A stretch of DNA of 64,000 nucleotides, taken from Qipengyuania aurantiaca. GTDB taxonomy: Bacteria > Pseudomonadota > Alphaproteobacteria > Sphingomonadales > Sphingomonadaceae. This document shows, in pieces, positions 19,933 to 29,559 of this stretch; positions within the stretch are counted from its first letter, which is position 1, and each line of letters opens with the position of its first letter. The translations under genes were made by a program, and so were the position numbers. Under the pieces are notes generated by a model. The model saw only the letters and a list, made by a program, of their open reading frames with translations. It was not told the DNA's origin and searched no databases. The stretch is from positions 620,001 through 684,000 of the forward strand of contig NZ_CP081295.1 of the NCBI RefSeq assembly GCF_019711375.1. Reading direction: 5' to 3'.

Positions 19933-22900
19933 ATGGTTGCAGACGCCAGCACGCGCGTATTCATCAACGAATTCCATTACGATAACGCCAGCACAGACAC
20001 CGGCGAATTCATCGAGATCGCCAACCTCGATCAAATCGACCTCACCGGCTGGACACTGGTGCTCTACAATGGTTCGAACGGCGCCCCCTACGACACGATC
20101 GCACTTTCGGGCAGCGACGAGTTCCTGACCGTCAATTTCCCCAGCAACGGCATCCAGAACGGCGCGCCCGACGGCATCGCCCTGGTCGATGTGGGCGGGA
20201 ATGTGGTCATGTTCCTTTCCTACGAGGGCACGATGACCGCCGTGGGCGGTCCCGCAGACGGGCTCGTCAGCACCGACATCGGCGTGGCGGAAACCGGCAG
20301 CACCCCGGCAGGGGATTCACTCCAGCTGACCGGCGAAGGCTCGACATATGGCGACTTCACCTGGGCGGCGCCTTCGGCCAGCACCTCGGGCGCGGCAAAC
20401 ACCAGACAGATCATCGCCAGCAACGAGCCGCTCGTCTTCATCAACGAATTCCACTACGACAACGCCAGCACCGATGTTGGCGAATTTGTCGAGATCGCCG
20501 GCACGGCTGGGCTCGATCTCACCGGTTATTCGCTGGTTCTCTACAACGGCTCGAATTCGTTGCCTTACACTACCGTGTTGCTTGATGGCTTCGTGATCGA
20601 CGACGAAGGGACCGGGTTCGGGGCAATTGCGGTCGAATTCCCGAGCAACGGCATCCAGAACGGCTCGCCCGACGGTATCGCACTGGTCGCGCCCGACGGC
20701 ACCGTGCTCGAATTTCTCTCCTACGAGGGCACTCTCACCGCGCTCGGCGGCCCCGCGGATGGCATGACCAGCACCGATGTGGGCGTTGCGGAAACCAGCG
20801 GCACGCCTACCGGACAATCGCTCCAGCGCACCGGCTCCGGCAGCGAAGCCATCGACTTCACCTGGACTGGCCCGCTCGAAGAGAGCCGCGGCACGCTCAA
20901 TGCAGGCCAGACCTTCGGCGACACGCCTCCGCCGCCCCCGCCCCCGCCGCCTGCAACCGGCGACGCGAATGTCTTCTTCAACGAATTCCACTACGACAAT
21001 TCGGGGGGCGATGTCGGCGAGGCTATCGAACTCGCCGGTGCTGCCGGCACCAGCCTCGAAGGCTGGAGCATCGTGCTCTACAACGGCAACGGCGGCGGCG
21101 CTTATCGCACCGTCAGCCTGTCGGGCATCATCCCCGACCAGGACGATGGGTTCGGCACCATCAGCTTCGACATGAGCGGTCTCCAGAACGGTTCGCCTGA
21201 TGGCTTTGCGCTCGTCGACGCAGACGGAAATGTCGTCCAGTTCCTTTCCTACGAGGGCACCATGGTCGCCTCGGACGGTCCGGCCGCGGGCATGACGAGC
21301 GAGGATGTGGGCGTCGAGGAGGCTGGCAGCCCTGCTGGCTTCTCGCTGCAGCTTTCGGGCACGGGTTCGAATTACGAAGACTTCAGCTGGACCGGCCCGG
21401 TCGGGGACAGCTTCGGTTCGGTCAATGCCGGACAGGATTTCACTCCGCCCAACCCGAACGGCAGCTTCTATATCGACGACGCGAGCGTGGCCGAGGGCGA
21501 TGCTGGTATCAGCCTCATGAGCTTCACTGTACGCCGCACCGGTGGAACCGAAGGCGAAGTCAGTGTCGATTATTCGGTGATCCTCGGAGACAACGCGCAG
21601 TCGGCCGACGCCGCAGACTTTGCCGGCGCCTTGTCGGGCACTGTGATCTTTGCAGCAGGCCAGTCGAGCGCGACGATCACCATCGAAGTGGCTGGCGACA
21701 CGCAGCCCGAACCGACCGAATTTTTCGGCGTCGAGCTGACAAATCCAACCGGCGGCGCCGATATCCGTGACGGCGAAGCTACCGGGACGATCATCAATGA
21801 CGAGGCCCTGAACCTCCAGATCGGGGAAATCCAGGGCGAGAGCCATCAGTCGATCTATGTCGACAATATCGTGACCACGACCGGCATCGTGACCGCCGTG
21901 GCGCGGAACGGGTTCTATATGCAGGATGCCGATGGCGACGGGAACGCCGCAACGTCGGACGCGATCTTCGTGTTTACGCGCTCGGCCCCTACGGTCGTCG
22001 CAGGCGATGCACTGACGGTTACCGGCACGGTGAACGAATTCACCCCGGGCGGCGATGAGAGCAATCTCTCGACCACCCAGCTGATCGACGCCAGCATCAC
22101 GGTGGAAAGCAGTGGCAACGCCCTCCCGGCAGCGGTCCTCATCGGCCCCAATGGCGTGACCCCTCCCACCGAGATCATCGATGATGATGGCCTTTCCGAC
22201 TATGATCCGGCGAACGACGGCATCGATTTCTGGGAAAGCCTCGAAGGTATGCGCGTCACTGTCGAGAACCCGGTCGCAATCGACAGCACCAACAATTTCG
22301 GCGAGCTTTGGACCGTTGCCAGCGACGCAGCCGGAACGCTTACAGCGACGAACGTGTCCGAGACCGGCCTCGTGGTAATCGACGGTGGTGAAGGCGGCCT
22401 TGGCGAATTCGACAGCGGCGCAGGCTCTGACTTCAATCCGGAGCGCATCCAGATCGACGGTGGTTATGAGCTCAACGGCGTAACCTTCGACACGCCCGAT
22501 GTGACACCCGGCGCGACTCTCGAGAACGTGACTGGCATCATCGACTACGCTTTCGGCAATTACGAACTGCGTCCGACCGAGGCCGTGACCGTGGCCGCGC
22601 CGAGCACCAACCTTGGCGAATTCTCCATGCTCGAAGGCGCGGTGAACCAGCTGACGGTCGCTACCTACAATGTGCTCAATCTCGACATCAACGATGCCGA
22701 TGGCGACACCGATGTCGCGGACGGTCGTTTCGAAGCTATCGCCTTCGACATCGGCGTCGCGATGAACGCTCCGGACATCGTCATTCTAGAGGAAATCCAG
22801 GACGACAGCGGTTCGTGGAACGACGGGACGGTTTCGGCCGAAATGACGCTTCAGCAACTGGCCGATGCGATCTACGACCAGACCGGCGTGGTCTATTACG

Positions 22901-24096
22901 TGGTCGACAATCCTTATGTCGTTGACGGGCAGACGGGTGGCCAGCCAGGCGGCAACATCCGCGTCGCTTTCCTTTATCGTGCCGATAGCGTCACGCTGGA
23001 CCCGGCCTCGGTCTTCACTATCGACGATCCGGCATTTGCCCGCACGCCGCTGGTTGCGACCTTCGGCTTCAACGGCGAAGAGGTGACGGTAATCGGCAAC
23101 CACTTCACCTCGCTGATCGGTTCGGACAATATTTTCTCCGCCAACCAGCCTCCCGAGATGGCCGGCGCCCTGCAGCGTGCCGAACAGGCTGCTGCGCTCA
23201 ACGCCTATGTTACCGCGCTGCTGGCGCAGGACCCGGATGTCAACATCGTGGTTGGCGGCGACTTCAACGATTTCCAGTTCGAGGAAACGCTTCAGATCGT
23301 CACCGGCGAACTCGACTACGCAGGCGGCATGGTCAGCGATGGCAGCGATGTCGAACTGGCGAACCTCGCCTATCTGCTTGAAGCGAGCGAGCGTTATTCG
23401 ACCCTCTTCCAGGGCAATGCCCAGATGATCGATCACATACTCGCCAGCGAAAACCTGATGGACGGTGCAGCGATCGATGTCGTGCACCGGAACATCCACA
23501 CGGCCTCTGGCGTGTCGGACCATGACTCGGTCCTCGCCCGGTTCAACATCGGCTTCCAGGAGATCGACGCGGGCAGTGGCGCCGATGTGGTCGAAGGCAA
23601 TGACGGAAACGATCGTATCTTCGGCGGCAATGGCTCTGATGTCCTTATCGGCAATGCCGGGATCGACGAGCTGTTCGGTGGAAATGGCTGGGACCAGCTC
23701 TTCGGCGGCGACGGCGACGATGTCCTGAGCGGCGGGAACGGCAAGGACTACCTCGACGGCGGTGAAGGCAGCGACCTGCTGTTCGGTGGACGGGGCGCGG
23801 ACACCTTCGTGCTGCGCGCCTCGGAAGGAACCGATATCATCGCCGACTTCGGAGATGGTCCGGATGCAATCCGAATTGACGGAAGCAACGGTTCCAATGT
23901 CGAATTCACGCAGTCGGGCGCAAACACGGAAATCCGTCTCGATGGAACGCTCGTAGCCGTGGTTCTGGAAGCGGATGCCGATGATGTTGCGGCCGCAACG
24001 ACCTTCAGCGATCCGCCGGAGGCAGCATTCGCCCCTATCCATGAGATCGCGATCGCCGACCTATCGGCGAATATGGGCGAATTCTCCGTCTTCTAA
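19933..24096 (+). CDS. Secreted ExeM/NucH-type nuclease with three lamin-tail domains and RTX repeats
   Basis: The 1387-residue protein is built of: three lamin-tail domains (about 8-150, 165-325, 345-500; each begins VFxNEFHYDN), with a polyproline linker at about 331-341; a Calx-beta domain (about 511-622); an OB-fold-like region typical of NucH/ExeM nucleases (about 626-750); an endonuclease/exonuclease/phosphatase domain (about 905-1200) with VATYNVLNL, EEIQDD, GGDFNDF and the catalytic SDHDS; and RTX calcium-binding nonapeptides (about 1219-1290). A hydrophobic C-terminus (GEFSVF) fits a type I secretion signal, and no N-terminal signal peptide is seen. It probably degrades extracellular DNA. 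No type I exporter genes are in the window. Divergent base composition is not obvious within the gene itself. Confidence 0.9.
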   Translation: MVADASTRVFINEFHYDNASTDTGEFIEIANLDQIDLTGWTLVLYNGSNGAPYDTIALSGSDEFLTVNFPSNGIQNGAPDGIALVDVGGNVVMFLSYEGTMTAVGGPADGLVSTDIGVAETGSTPAGDSLQLTGEGSTYGDFTWAAPSASTSGAANTRQIIASNEPLVFINEFHYDNASTDVGEFVEIAGTAGLDLTGYSLVLYNGSNSLPYTTVLLDGFVIDDEGTGFGAIAVEFPSNGIQNGSPDGIALVAPDGTVLEFLSYEGTLTALGGPADGMTSTDVGVAETSGTPTGQSLQRTGSGSEAIDFTWTGPLEESRGTLNAGQTFGDTPPPPPPPPPATGDANVFFNEFHYDNSGGDVGEAIELAGAAGTSLEGWSIVLYNGNGGGAYRTVSLSGIIPDQDDGFGTISFDMSGLQNGSPDGFALVDADGNVVQFLSYEGTMVASDGPAAGMTSEDVGVEEAGSPAGFSLQLSGTGSNYEDFSWTGPVGDSFGSVNAGQDFTPPNPNGSFYIDDASVAEGDAGISLMSFTVRRTGGTEGEVSVDYSVILGDNAQSADAADFAGALSGTVIFAAGQSSATITIEVAGDTQPEPTEFFGVELTNPTGGADIRDGEATGTIINDEALNLQIGEIQGESHQSIYVDNIVTTTGIVTAVARNGFYMQDADGDGNAATSDAIFVFTRSAPTVVAGDALTVTGTVNEFTPGGDESNLSTTQLIDASITVESSGNALPAAVLIGPNGVTPPTEIIDDDGLSDYDPANDGIDFWESLEGMRVTVENPVAIDSTNNFGELWTVASDAAGTLTATNVSETGLVVIDGGEGGLGEFDSGAGSDFNPERIQIDGGYELNGVTFDTPDVTPGATLENVTGIIDYAFGNYELRPTEAVTVAAPSTNLGEFSMLEGAVNQLTVATYNVLNLDINDADGDTDVADGRFEAIAFDIGVAMNAPDIVILEEIQDDSGSWNDGTVSAEMTLQQLADAIYDQTGVVYYVVDNPYVVDGQTGGQPGGNIRVAFLYRADSVTLDPASVFTIDDPAFARTPLVATFGFNGEEVTVIGNHFTSLIGSDNIFSANQPPEMAGALQRAEQAAALNAYVTALLAQDPDVNIVVGGDFNDFQFEETLQIVTGELDYAGGMVSDGSDVELANLAYLLEASERYSTLFQGNAQMIDHILASENLMDGAAIDVVHRNIHTASGVSDHDSVLARFNIGFQEIDAGSGADVVEGNDGNDRIFGGNGSDVLIGNAGIDELFGGNGWDQLFGGDGDDVLSGGNGKDYLDGGEGSDLLFGGRGADTFVLRASEGTDIIADFGDGPDAIRIDGSNGSNVEFTQSGANTEIRLDGTLVAVVLEADADDVAAATTFSDPPEAAFAPIHEIAIADLSANMGEFSVF

Positions 24097-24849
24097 TCAA
24101 GTCGCAAGGGGGCTTGCGCTCCATGCGTGCCGCAGGCCCCCACGTGGGCGATGAAGTGCAGAACGGCTCATCCACACGGCAGCCAATCGACAATTCAGGA
24201 TGGCTGCCGAGAACGATCTGTTTTTGCTTTCCGCCAATATGATATCGATAGCGCCAAGAACGATGCCCGGTTTGCGGGAGATATAGAGATAGGCCATCCG
24301 CATCAGTCAGTTTGTAATCTTTGCATTTTTCTTTGGCTCCGCGGCGTTGGGCAACGGTGAGAATATGAAAAAATTCCCTCTTGGACTTCCAACTTCCTTC
24401 TTAGGAGTATAATTCATCGCCCCACTCATGTCTTAAGAAAATGGGTATTGATTGAGCCCGTTTGCTCTCATTTAAGATGGATTTATTCAAAAGCCTATTG
24501 ACTATCGAGTCTTCGAGAGTGAATTTAGGCATTCACCGGGAGAGGTCAGGGCTTGTTGCCCCCATTCGCAGTTCTGATGCCCCTGCTGGCGCCCCAAGTT
24601 CTTCGAGCCCGATTGAGTTCGCTAGAAATCAATTGATCTAGAATCTAGTCAGCGAATGGCGCAATCTTTAGGCTGCTGCGCCGTAGTAAGCCTTATTTGA
24701 CCTGTGTGGTTTCTGAGGGATGGCGGAGCAGGAGGGATCGGCCTGCGCTGCGCTTCGGCCCTCTGCGCGAGCTTACGCCCGCTTCGAGTTCGAACCGGCG
24801 GGTTCTCGGCCTCTCGCGGATCCACCATCGGGCCCGTCCTGTAGAAGGG
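24097..24849. other. 753-base AT-richer intergenic region between the nuclease gene and tRNA-Ser
   Basis: No open frame in this stretch carries a recognised domain. GC is visibly lower than in flanking genes between about 24350 and 24700. At 24721-24738 lies an 18-base copy of the 3' end of the neighbouring tRNA. No clear T-tract terminator follows the nuclease gene. The stretch looks like the decayed edge of an integrated element. Confidence 0.5.
24721..24738 (-). repeat. 18-bp direct repeat of the tRNA-Ser 3' end
   Basis: TGGCGGAGCAGGAGGGAT occurs at 24721-24738 and again at 24850-24867, where it is the CCA end, acceptor and start of the T arm of tRNA-Ser(GGA). Such displaced tRNA ends are the usual footprint of tRNA-targeting integrases. 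The two copies are 129 bases apart, too close for a whole element, so any element has decayed or the outer copy was moved. Confidence 0.55.
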
Positions 24850-24940
24850 TGGCGGAGCAGGAGGGATTCGAACCCTCGATACGGGGTTACCGTATACACA
24901 CTTTCCAGGCGTGCGCCTTCGACCACTCGGCCACTGCTCC
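24850..24940 (-). tRNA. tRNA-Ser (anticodon GGA)
   Basis: On the minus strand the 91 bases fold as a class II serine tRNA: acceptor GGAGCAG/CUGCUCC, anticodon stem CACGC/GUGUG (one G-U pair) around CU-GGA-AA, long variable arm with AUACGG/CCGUAU, T-loop GUUCGAAUC, and encoded CCA. It reads UCC/UCU codons. Its 3' end is duplicated at 24721-24738. Confidence 0.97.
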
Positions 24941-25283
24941 GCGTTCCTGTTTGCGCCCTCGCCGTGCCGCGTGAGCGCACGTGGTGTGGATCGGACCGCC
25001 CGGCCTTACGCAGCGCATCGCGCGGGAGGCCAAACAAGAATGCGCGCCTCTAGCGACAAGGGACATGGGGCGCAACCATTCGTGTCGCGGTGGGCCGCGT
25101 AAAATTGCGACGAACCGTTGGAACCGCCTCGCGCGCCTGCGCATTTCATCCGGTAGACCCCCAAGTCGCGGTGCTGCGCGGAAAAGCATTCCCTGCGAAC
25201 ACCGCTACAGAGCCCCTTCTCGCCCCGCACAATGCGCGAGAGGGGGCTTTTCTTTTGGCGCAAGCCTGCCAAGCTGCGCAGCC
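24941..25283. other. 343-base gap between tRNA-Ser and the cyclophilin gene
   Basis: Apart from the terminator at 25211-25253 and the expected promoters for the tRNA (near 24945-25000) and for the cyclophilin gene, nothing is recognised. Short open frames here lack domain features. Confidence 0.45.
25211..25253 (+). terminator. Intrinsic terminator-like hairpin
   Basis: AGCCCCTTCTCG (25211-25222) pairs with CGAGAGGGGGCTT (25237-25249), followed by TTTCTTTT. It lies just before the cyclophilin gene and after no rightward gene that I recognise, so it may end a short unrecognised transcript, or be a boundary element. Confidence 0.55.
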
Positions 25284-26333
25284 ATGACCAAGCACCTGAT
25301 TTCGCTCGCCGCGATGCTCGCCCTTGCCACCCCCGCTGTTGCGCAGGAGGAGGCCGAAACCTTCCCCGGCCCCGGCGAAATCGTCGCAGGCGCGAGCGCC
25401 GAAGAATGGATTGCGATTCGGCCCGAGGACCTGATCGTCATGACGCTGGCGCCCGATGCGATGGGCGAGAAACGCAAGGTCGTCATCCAGCTCATGCCCG
25501 CCCCCTTCAGCGAGGACTGGACCGCCAATATCCGAACCTTCGCGCGCAGTGGATGGTTCGACGACATCTCGGTCAACCGCGTGCAGGACAATTACGTTGT
25601 CCAGTGGGGCGATGCCAATTACGACAATCCCGAAAGTGACGGCGAACCCAAGTCCCTGCCCGAAGGCCTCGTGCCGACCGACGAGGCGCATTACACCGTT
25701 CCTGCCGAGGCCATCGGCCTCCCGCGTCTGCTTGCGGACAGCAGCCGCGATCGCGCGCTCAAAACCGACCAGCCGATCGTGACCGCCGATGCGACGGCGG
25801 GCATGATCCTCGCCAACGGGCTGACCGATCCTTACGCTCAGCTCTCCCTGCCCTACAAAGGCTGGCCGCTCGCCTCCGACTATGGCCAGGGCGAAAACGA
25901 GGCGACGGCGCGGGTCTGGCCAGTCCATTGTTACGGCATGGTCGGGGTGGGCCGAAACCTCACGCCCGATGCGGGTACCGGCGCGGAACTCTACACGGTC
26001 ATCGGCCATGCGCCGCGCCATCTCGACCGCAACATCGCGCTGGTAGGGCGGATCGTGGAAGGGATCGAGCATCTTTCCAGCCTGCCACGCGGCAAGGGGC
26101 AGCTGGGCTTCTACGAGGACGAAAGCAGGCGCACATCCATCCTCACCGTGCGCGTCGCCGCCGACCTGCCCGAAGGCGAACAGCCCCGTTTCGAATATCT
26201 CGACACCGAGGGCGAGACCTTCGCCCGCTACGCCGACGCGCGCGCCAACCGCCGCGATCCCTTCTTCAACATTCCCGCTGGCGGCGTCGACATCTGCAAC
26301 ATCACCATACCCGTGCGCCGCGTGGGCAAGTGA
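25284..26333 (+). CDS. Periplasmic cyclophilin-type peptidyl-prolyl isomerase
   Basis: The protein has about 349 residues. A clear signal peptide ([21 protein letters not shown]) sends it to the periplasm. The cyclophilin-type core shows [17 protein letters not shown] (the QGGD-like segment), [12 protein letters not shown], and later [10 protein letters not shown] and [16 protein letters not shown]; these match the larger cyclophilin-like proteins of alphaproteobacteria. The catalytic Arg and hydrophobic pocket are altered compared with E. coli PpiA, so prolyl isomerase activity may be weak. The stop overlaps the GTG start of the DUF1905 gene (GTGA), making a three-gene coupled operon. Confidence 0.8.
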   Translation: MTKHLISLAAMLALATPAVAQEEAETFPGPGEIVAGASAEEWIAIRPEDLIVMTLAPDAMGEKRKVVIQLMPAPFSEDWTANIRTFARSGWFDDISVNRVQDNYVVQWGDANYDNPESDGEPKSLPEGLVPTDEAHYTVPAEAIGLPRLLADSSRDRALKTDQPIVTADATAGMILANGLTDPYAQLSLPYKGWPLASDYGQGENEATARVWPVHCYGMVGVGRNLTPDAGTGAELYTVIGHAPRHLDRNIALVGRIVEGIEHLSSLPRGKGQLGFYEDESRRTSILTVRVAADLPEGEQPRFEYLDTEGETFARYADARANRRDPFFNIPAGGVDICNITIPVRRVGK

Positions 26334-26647
26334 GCGAGAGCCTGGCCTGCACCCTGCCGCTTACCCGCTGGCAGGGGGATCGCGGCACCTATCACCTCGT
26401 CACCATCACCGGTCAGACGGCCGAAGCCATCGCCATGCACGAGCGGATGCACCGGCTGGAATTCGGCGCGCGGCGCGGCTTCGGCTCGGTGAAGGTCGTG
26501 GCGCGCGTGGGCGAGACTGAGTGGAAGACCTCTGTCTTCCCGCAAAGGGCCAAATCCGAATGGGTGCTACTTATCTCCAGAAAGGTGATGCGCGCCGAAG
26601 ACCTTGCCGAAGGAGACCCGGTGGCTTTCGAACTGGAGCTGCTGTGA
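26330..26647 (+). CDS. DUF1905 domain protein
   Basis: The 105-residue soluble protein has GDRGTYHLVTITGQTAEAI, RRGFGSVKVVARVGETEWKTSVFP and a WVLLISRKVMRAEDLAEGD ending, the typical small beta-barrel pattern of DUF1905. Function unknown in the literature as far as I know. I place the start at the GTG of the GTGA overlap with the cyclophilin stop, which gives a good family-like length, and its own stop overlaps the next GTG in the same way. Confidence 0.8.
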   Translation: MSESLACTLPLTRWQGDRGTYHLVTITGQTAEAIAMHERMHRLEFGARRGFGSVKVVARVGETEWKTSVFPQRAKSEWVLLISRKVMRAEDLAEGDPVAFELELL

Positions 26648-27078
26648 GCCGGGGCCAACATCACAAGCGCCTCGCCTGGGTAACTGCGGCAGGCCTTGGC
26701 CTCGCGGCAGTTGCAGGCGGCCTGGGTATCGCGATGCCACCCGGTGAGACGCTGTGGCATCTCATCGCTGCCCCACAGGAAGATGGTTTGTGGGAATTCA
26801 AAACCATCGATGGCCGGGATGTAAGCCTGGTCGGATACTCCATCCGCGTACACTGGGGCGAAGTCAGCCAATGGTATAATGGCTGCAACTACTGCGGTAC
26901 TTCGGATGACGGCGGACAGATTTGTACTTTGCAAGCCTGCATCGAGCGGCCATCCGACAGGCTTTACTATCGGTTTCTACATGGCCCCTATACGATGGAG
27001 GTCGAGGGTGACCGCATGGTACTGACCGTTCCGGGCCACCGCGCCGTGCTGCAGCGCTTTACGGAACAAAAGTTCTAG
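26644..27078 (+). CDS. META/HslJ-like exported small protein
   Basis: The protein has about 144 residues. It starts at a GTG (VSRGQHHKRLAWVTAAGLGLAAVAGG) with a single hydrophobic segment, so it is membrane-anchored or exported. The remainder has QWYNGCNYCGTSDDGGQI, then a further Cys (TLQACIE), and ends with a beta-strand YTMEVEGDRMVLTVPG. That GCN plus late Cys pattern resembles the META/HslJ fold (small outer-envelope proteins). I am not certain of this assignment. It is coupled to DUF1905 by GTGA and converges on the VOC gene through a shared CTAG. Confidence 0.55.
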   Translation: MSRGQHHKRLAWVTAAGLGLAAVAGGLGIAMPPGETLWHLIAAPQEDGLWEFKTIDGRDVSLVGYSIRVHWGEVSQWYNGCNYCGTSDDGGQICTLQACIERPSDRLYYRFLHGPYTMEVEGDRMVLTVPGHRAVLQRFTEQKF

Positions 27079-27440
27079 AGCTTTTCCATCAGCTCGATGC
27101 GGTTGCCGAACGGGTCGGCGATGTCGCCGCGCCGATAGCCATCGAGCGGCTTGCCTTCCTTGAAGCCGACGCCGCTCGCTTCCAGCTTGGCCACCAGCGC
27201 GCCGAGGTTCTCGACCAGCAGCGCAGGATGCGCGCGGCGGGCGGGGAGGAAGCCGTCCTCCACCCCGCAATGAATCGCCAGCCCCTCACCTTCGAACCAG
27301 CAGCCGCCGTTGAGCGCCAGGTGCGCTGGCTTGGTCACTTCCTCCAGCCCCATGACGCCGGTCCAGAATTCGCGCGCATGCGGTTCGCCGCCATGCGGCA
27401 TGGCGAGCTGGATGTGGTCTATTCCAAGGAGCAAACTCAT
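27075..27440 (-). CDS. VOC (glyoxalase/bleomycin-resistance) superfamily protein
   Basis: The 121-residue protein has the paired beta-alpha-beta-beta-beta modules of the VOC fold: GIDHIQLAMPHGGEPHAREFWTGVMGL and then ALLVENLGALVAKLEASG with RRGDIADPFGNRIELME at the C-terminus. The His near the start and the final Glu are the usual metal ligands. No substrate can be named. It overlaps the stop of rel by four bases (ATGA), so it is translated after rel on the same message. Confidence 0.85.
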   Translation of the reverse strand: MSLLLGIDHIQLAMPHGGEPHAREFWTGVMGLEEVTKPAHLALNGGCWFEGEGLAIHCGVEDGFLPARRAHPALLVENLGALVAKLEASGVGFKEGKPLDGYRRGDIADPFGNRIELMEKL

Positions 27441-29530
27441 GCGCGTTCGGCCTGTGCGACCGAGTCGCTCGCGCGAAGGGCGCTGAGGATACGGGTGAGG
27501 TGGGCAAGGTCCTGCACTTCGAGGTCGACCTCATAGGTCGTGAAGGGGTGGTCGAGCTGGGTCTGTTCGAGGCTTTTCACATTGACCGCGTTCTGCGCGA
27601 AAATGCCCGCCATTTCGGCCAGCGTCCCGGGCCGGTCGTAAAGCGTGACGCGCAGGCGGCCGACCGCGCCGCGTGAACGCTTGCCCCAACTGAGGTCGAG
27701 CCAGTCGTCGTCGATCCCGGTCGCCAGCTGGTGGCAGTCGATCGCATGGACCTCGACGCCCTTGTCGGGCTTGCGCAGGCCCACGATCCGGTCGCCCGGC
27801 ACGGGGTGGCAGCATTCGGCCAGGTCGTAGCCCACGCCCGGCGTCAGCCCGCGGATCGAGAGCGACTTGCCGCTGCGCAGCCATTCGTCGTCCTCGTCCG
27901 CCATGCCTTCCGTGCTGCCCGGCATCAGCGCTTCCATCACCGCGCGATCGGTGATCTTGGCCGCGCCGATGGCGTAGAAAAGATCGTCCGGCTCATCCAT
28001 TTCAAGCCGCTTGAGCGCATCGCGCAGCGCTTTCTTGCCGATCTTGGCGGGCACGCGGGTGACGATCTCGTCATAGAGCTTGGCGCCGATCTCGGCCACC
28101 TCGCCGCGCTCCTTCAGCCGCACCGCACGGCGGATGGCGGCGCGCGCCTTGCCGGTGATGACGAAGCCGAGCCAGCTCATCTGCGGCTCGGCGTCCTTGC
28201 CCTTCAGGATTTCGACCACATCGCCATTGTTGAGCTGCGTGCGCAGCGGCATGTGGCGCCCGTTGATCTTTGCGCCCACCGTCTGCGCGCCGAGGTCGGT
28301 GTGGACCGCGAAGGCGAAATCGACCGCAGTCGCGCCCTTGGGCAGCTGGAACAGCGCGCCCTTGGGGGTAAAAGCGAAGATGCGATCCTGATAGATCGCC
28401 ATGCGCGTATGCTCGAGCAGTTCCTCCGCATCGTGGCTGGCATCGACGATCTCGATCAAGTCGCGCAGCCAGCCGACCGCGCCATCGGGACGGTTGCCCT
28501 GCTTGTAGGCCCAGTGGGCGGCAAGGCCGAATTCGTTGGTGCGGTGCATGTCGCGTGTGCGGATCTGCACCTCCACGCGCATCGACTTGCCGTAGATCAG
28601 CGAGGTGTGGAGGCTGCGATAGCCGTTGGTCTTGGGGGTGGAGATGTAGTCCTTGAACTTGCCCGGCAGGAACTGCCAGGTCGTGTGCAGGACACCCATC
28701 GCGCGGTAGCAATCGGCCACATCGTCGCAGATCACGCGGAAGGCCATGATGTCGGTCACCTGCTCGAAGCTGACGTGGCGTTCGGCCATCTTGCGCCAGA
28801 TCGAATAGGGATGCTTTTCGCGGCCCGAGACCTCGACCTGCAGCCCGGCGTTGGCCAGCGCATGCTTCATGTCGAGTGCGATGGCATCGACCTGCCCGCC
28901 GTCCTCGTCGCGGATCTGCTGGAGCCGGTTAGTGATCGTGGCGTAAGCTTCCGGCTCGATCTGCTCGAACGCGAGCAGCTGCATTTCGCGCATGTATTCG
29001 TACATGCCCACGCGCTCGGCCAGCGGGGCATATATATCCATCGTCTCGCGCGCGATGCGCTGGCGCTTTTCGGGCTTCTTGATGAAGTGGAGCGTGCGCA
29101 TGTTGTGCAGGCGGTCGCCGAGCTTGACTAGCAGCACGCGGATGTCCTCGCTCATGGCGAGCAGGAACTTGCGCAGGTTCTCCGCCGCGCGCTCGTTCTC
29201 GGGCATCTGCTCGATCTTGGAAAGCTTGGTCACCCCGTCCACCAGCCGCGCGACCTCGGTGCCGAAATTCGCCTCGATATCGTCGATAGTGGCAAGCGTA
29301 TCTTCGACCGTGTCGTGGAGCAGCGCGGTGGCGATGGTTTCCTGGTCGAGCTTGAGGTCGGTCATCAGCCCGGCCACTTCGACAGGGTGGCTGAAATAGG
29401 GATCGCCGCTGGCGCGCGTCTGGGTGCCGTGCTTCTGCACCGTATAGACATAGGCGCGGTTGAGCATCGCCTCGTCGGCGTCGGGGTCGTATTCGAGGAC
29501 CCGCTCTACGAGTTCGTACTGGCGCAGCAT
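27437..29530 (-). CDS. rel: Bifunctional (p)ppGpp synthetase/hydrolase, Rel/SpoT family
   Basis: The protein has 697 residues, usual for long RSH enzymes. Domains: HD hydrolase (about 40-190) with HDTVED intact; synthetase domain (about 230-350) with TPKTNGYRSLHTSLIYG; TGS (about 390-455) beginning RIFAFTPKGALFQLPKGATAVDFA; a helical region; and a C-terminal ACT domain (about 620-697). Both active sites look complete, so it should both make and remove (p)ppGpp, as expected for the single RSH of alphaproteobacteria. The start at 29530 (MLRQYELVERVLEYDPDADE) is the family start; the frame extends upstream but without homology. The palindrome TTGCATTGCAG lies about 30 bases upstream. Confidence 0.95.
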   Translation of the reverse strand: MLRQYELVERVLEYDPDADEAMLNRAYVYTVQKHGTQTRASGDPYFSHPVEVAGLMTDLKLDQETIATALLHDTVEDTLATIDDIEANFGTEVARLVDGVTKLSKIEQMPENERAAENLRKFLLAMSEDIRVLLVKLGDRLHNMRTLHFIKKPEKRQRIARETMDIYAPLAERVGMYEYMREMQLLAFEQIEPEAYATITNRLQQIRDEDGGQVDAIALDMKHALANAGLQVEVSGREKHPYSIWRKMAERHVSFEQVTDIMAFRVICDDVADCYRAMGVLHTTWQFLPGKFKDYISTPKTNGYRSLHTSLIYGKSMRVEVQIRTRDMHRTNEFGLAAHWAYKQGNRPDGAVGWLRDLIEIVDASHDAEELLEHTRMAIYQDRIFAFTPKGALFQLPKGATAVDFAFAVHTDLGAQTVGAKINGRHMPLRTQLNNGDVVEILKGKDAEPQMSWLGFVITGKARAAIRRAVRLKERGEVAEIGAKLYDEIVTRVPAKIGKKALRDALKRLEMDEPDDLFYAIGAAKITDRAVMEALMPGSTEGMADEDDEWLRSGKSLSIRGLTPGVGYDLAECCHPVPGDRIVGLRKPDKGVEVHAIDCHQLATGIDDDWLDLSWGKRSRGAVGRLRVTLYDRPGTLAEMAGIFAQNAVNVKSLEQTQLDHPFTTYEVDLEVQDLAHLTRILSALRASDSVAQAERA

Positions 29531-29559
29531 CGTGGCGCTACGATGTGGGCAAACCCTGC

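Noticed and set aside
20317..21846. Leftward open frame opposite the lamin-tail domains
   Set aside because: It mirrors the repeats of the nuclease gene and contains no recognised motif.
19933..24096. RTX toxin or hemolysin
   Set aside because: The RTX repeats are few and serve secretion; the catalytic part is a nuclease domain, with no pore-forming or acylation region.
24721..24849. A second tRNA gene
   Set aside because: Only the 3' end (18 bases) is present; no anticodon arm or acceptor 5' strand can be folded.
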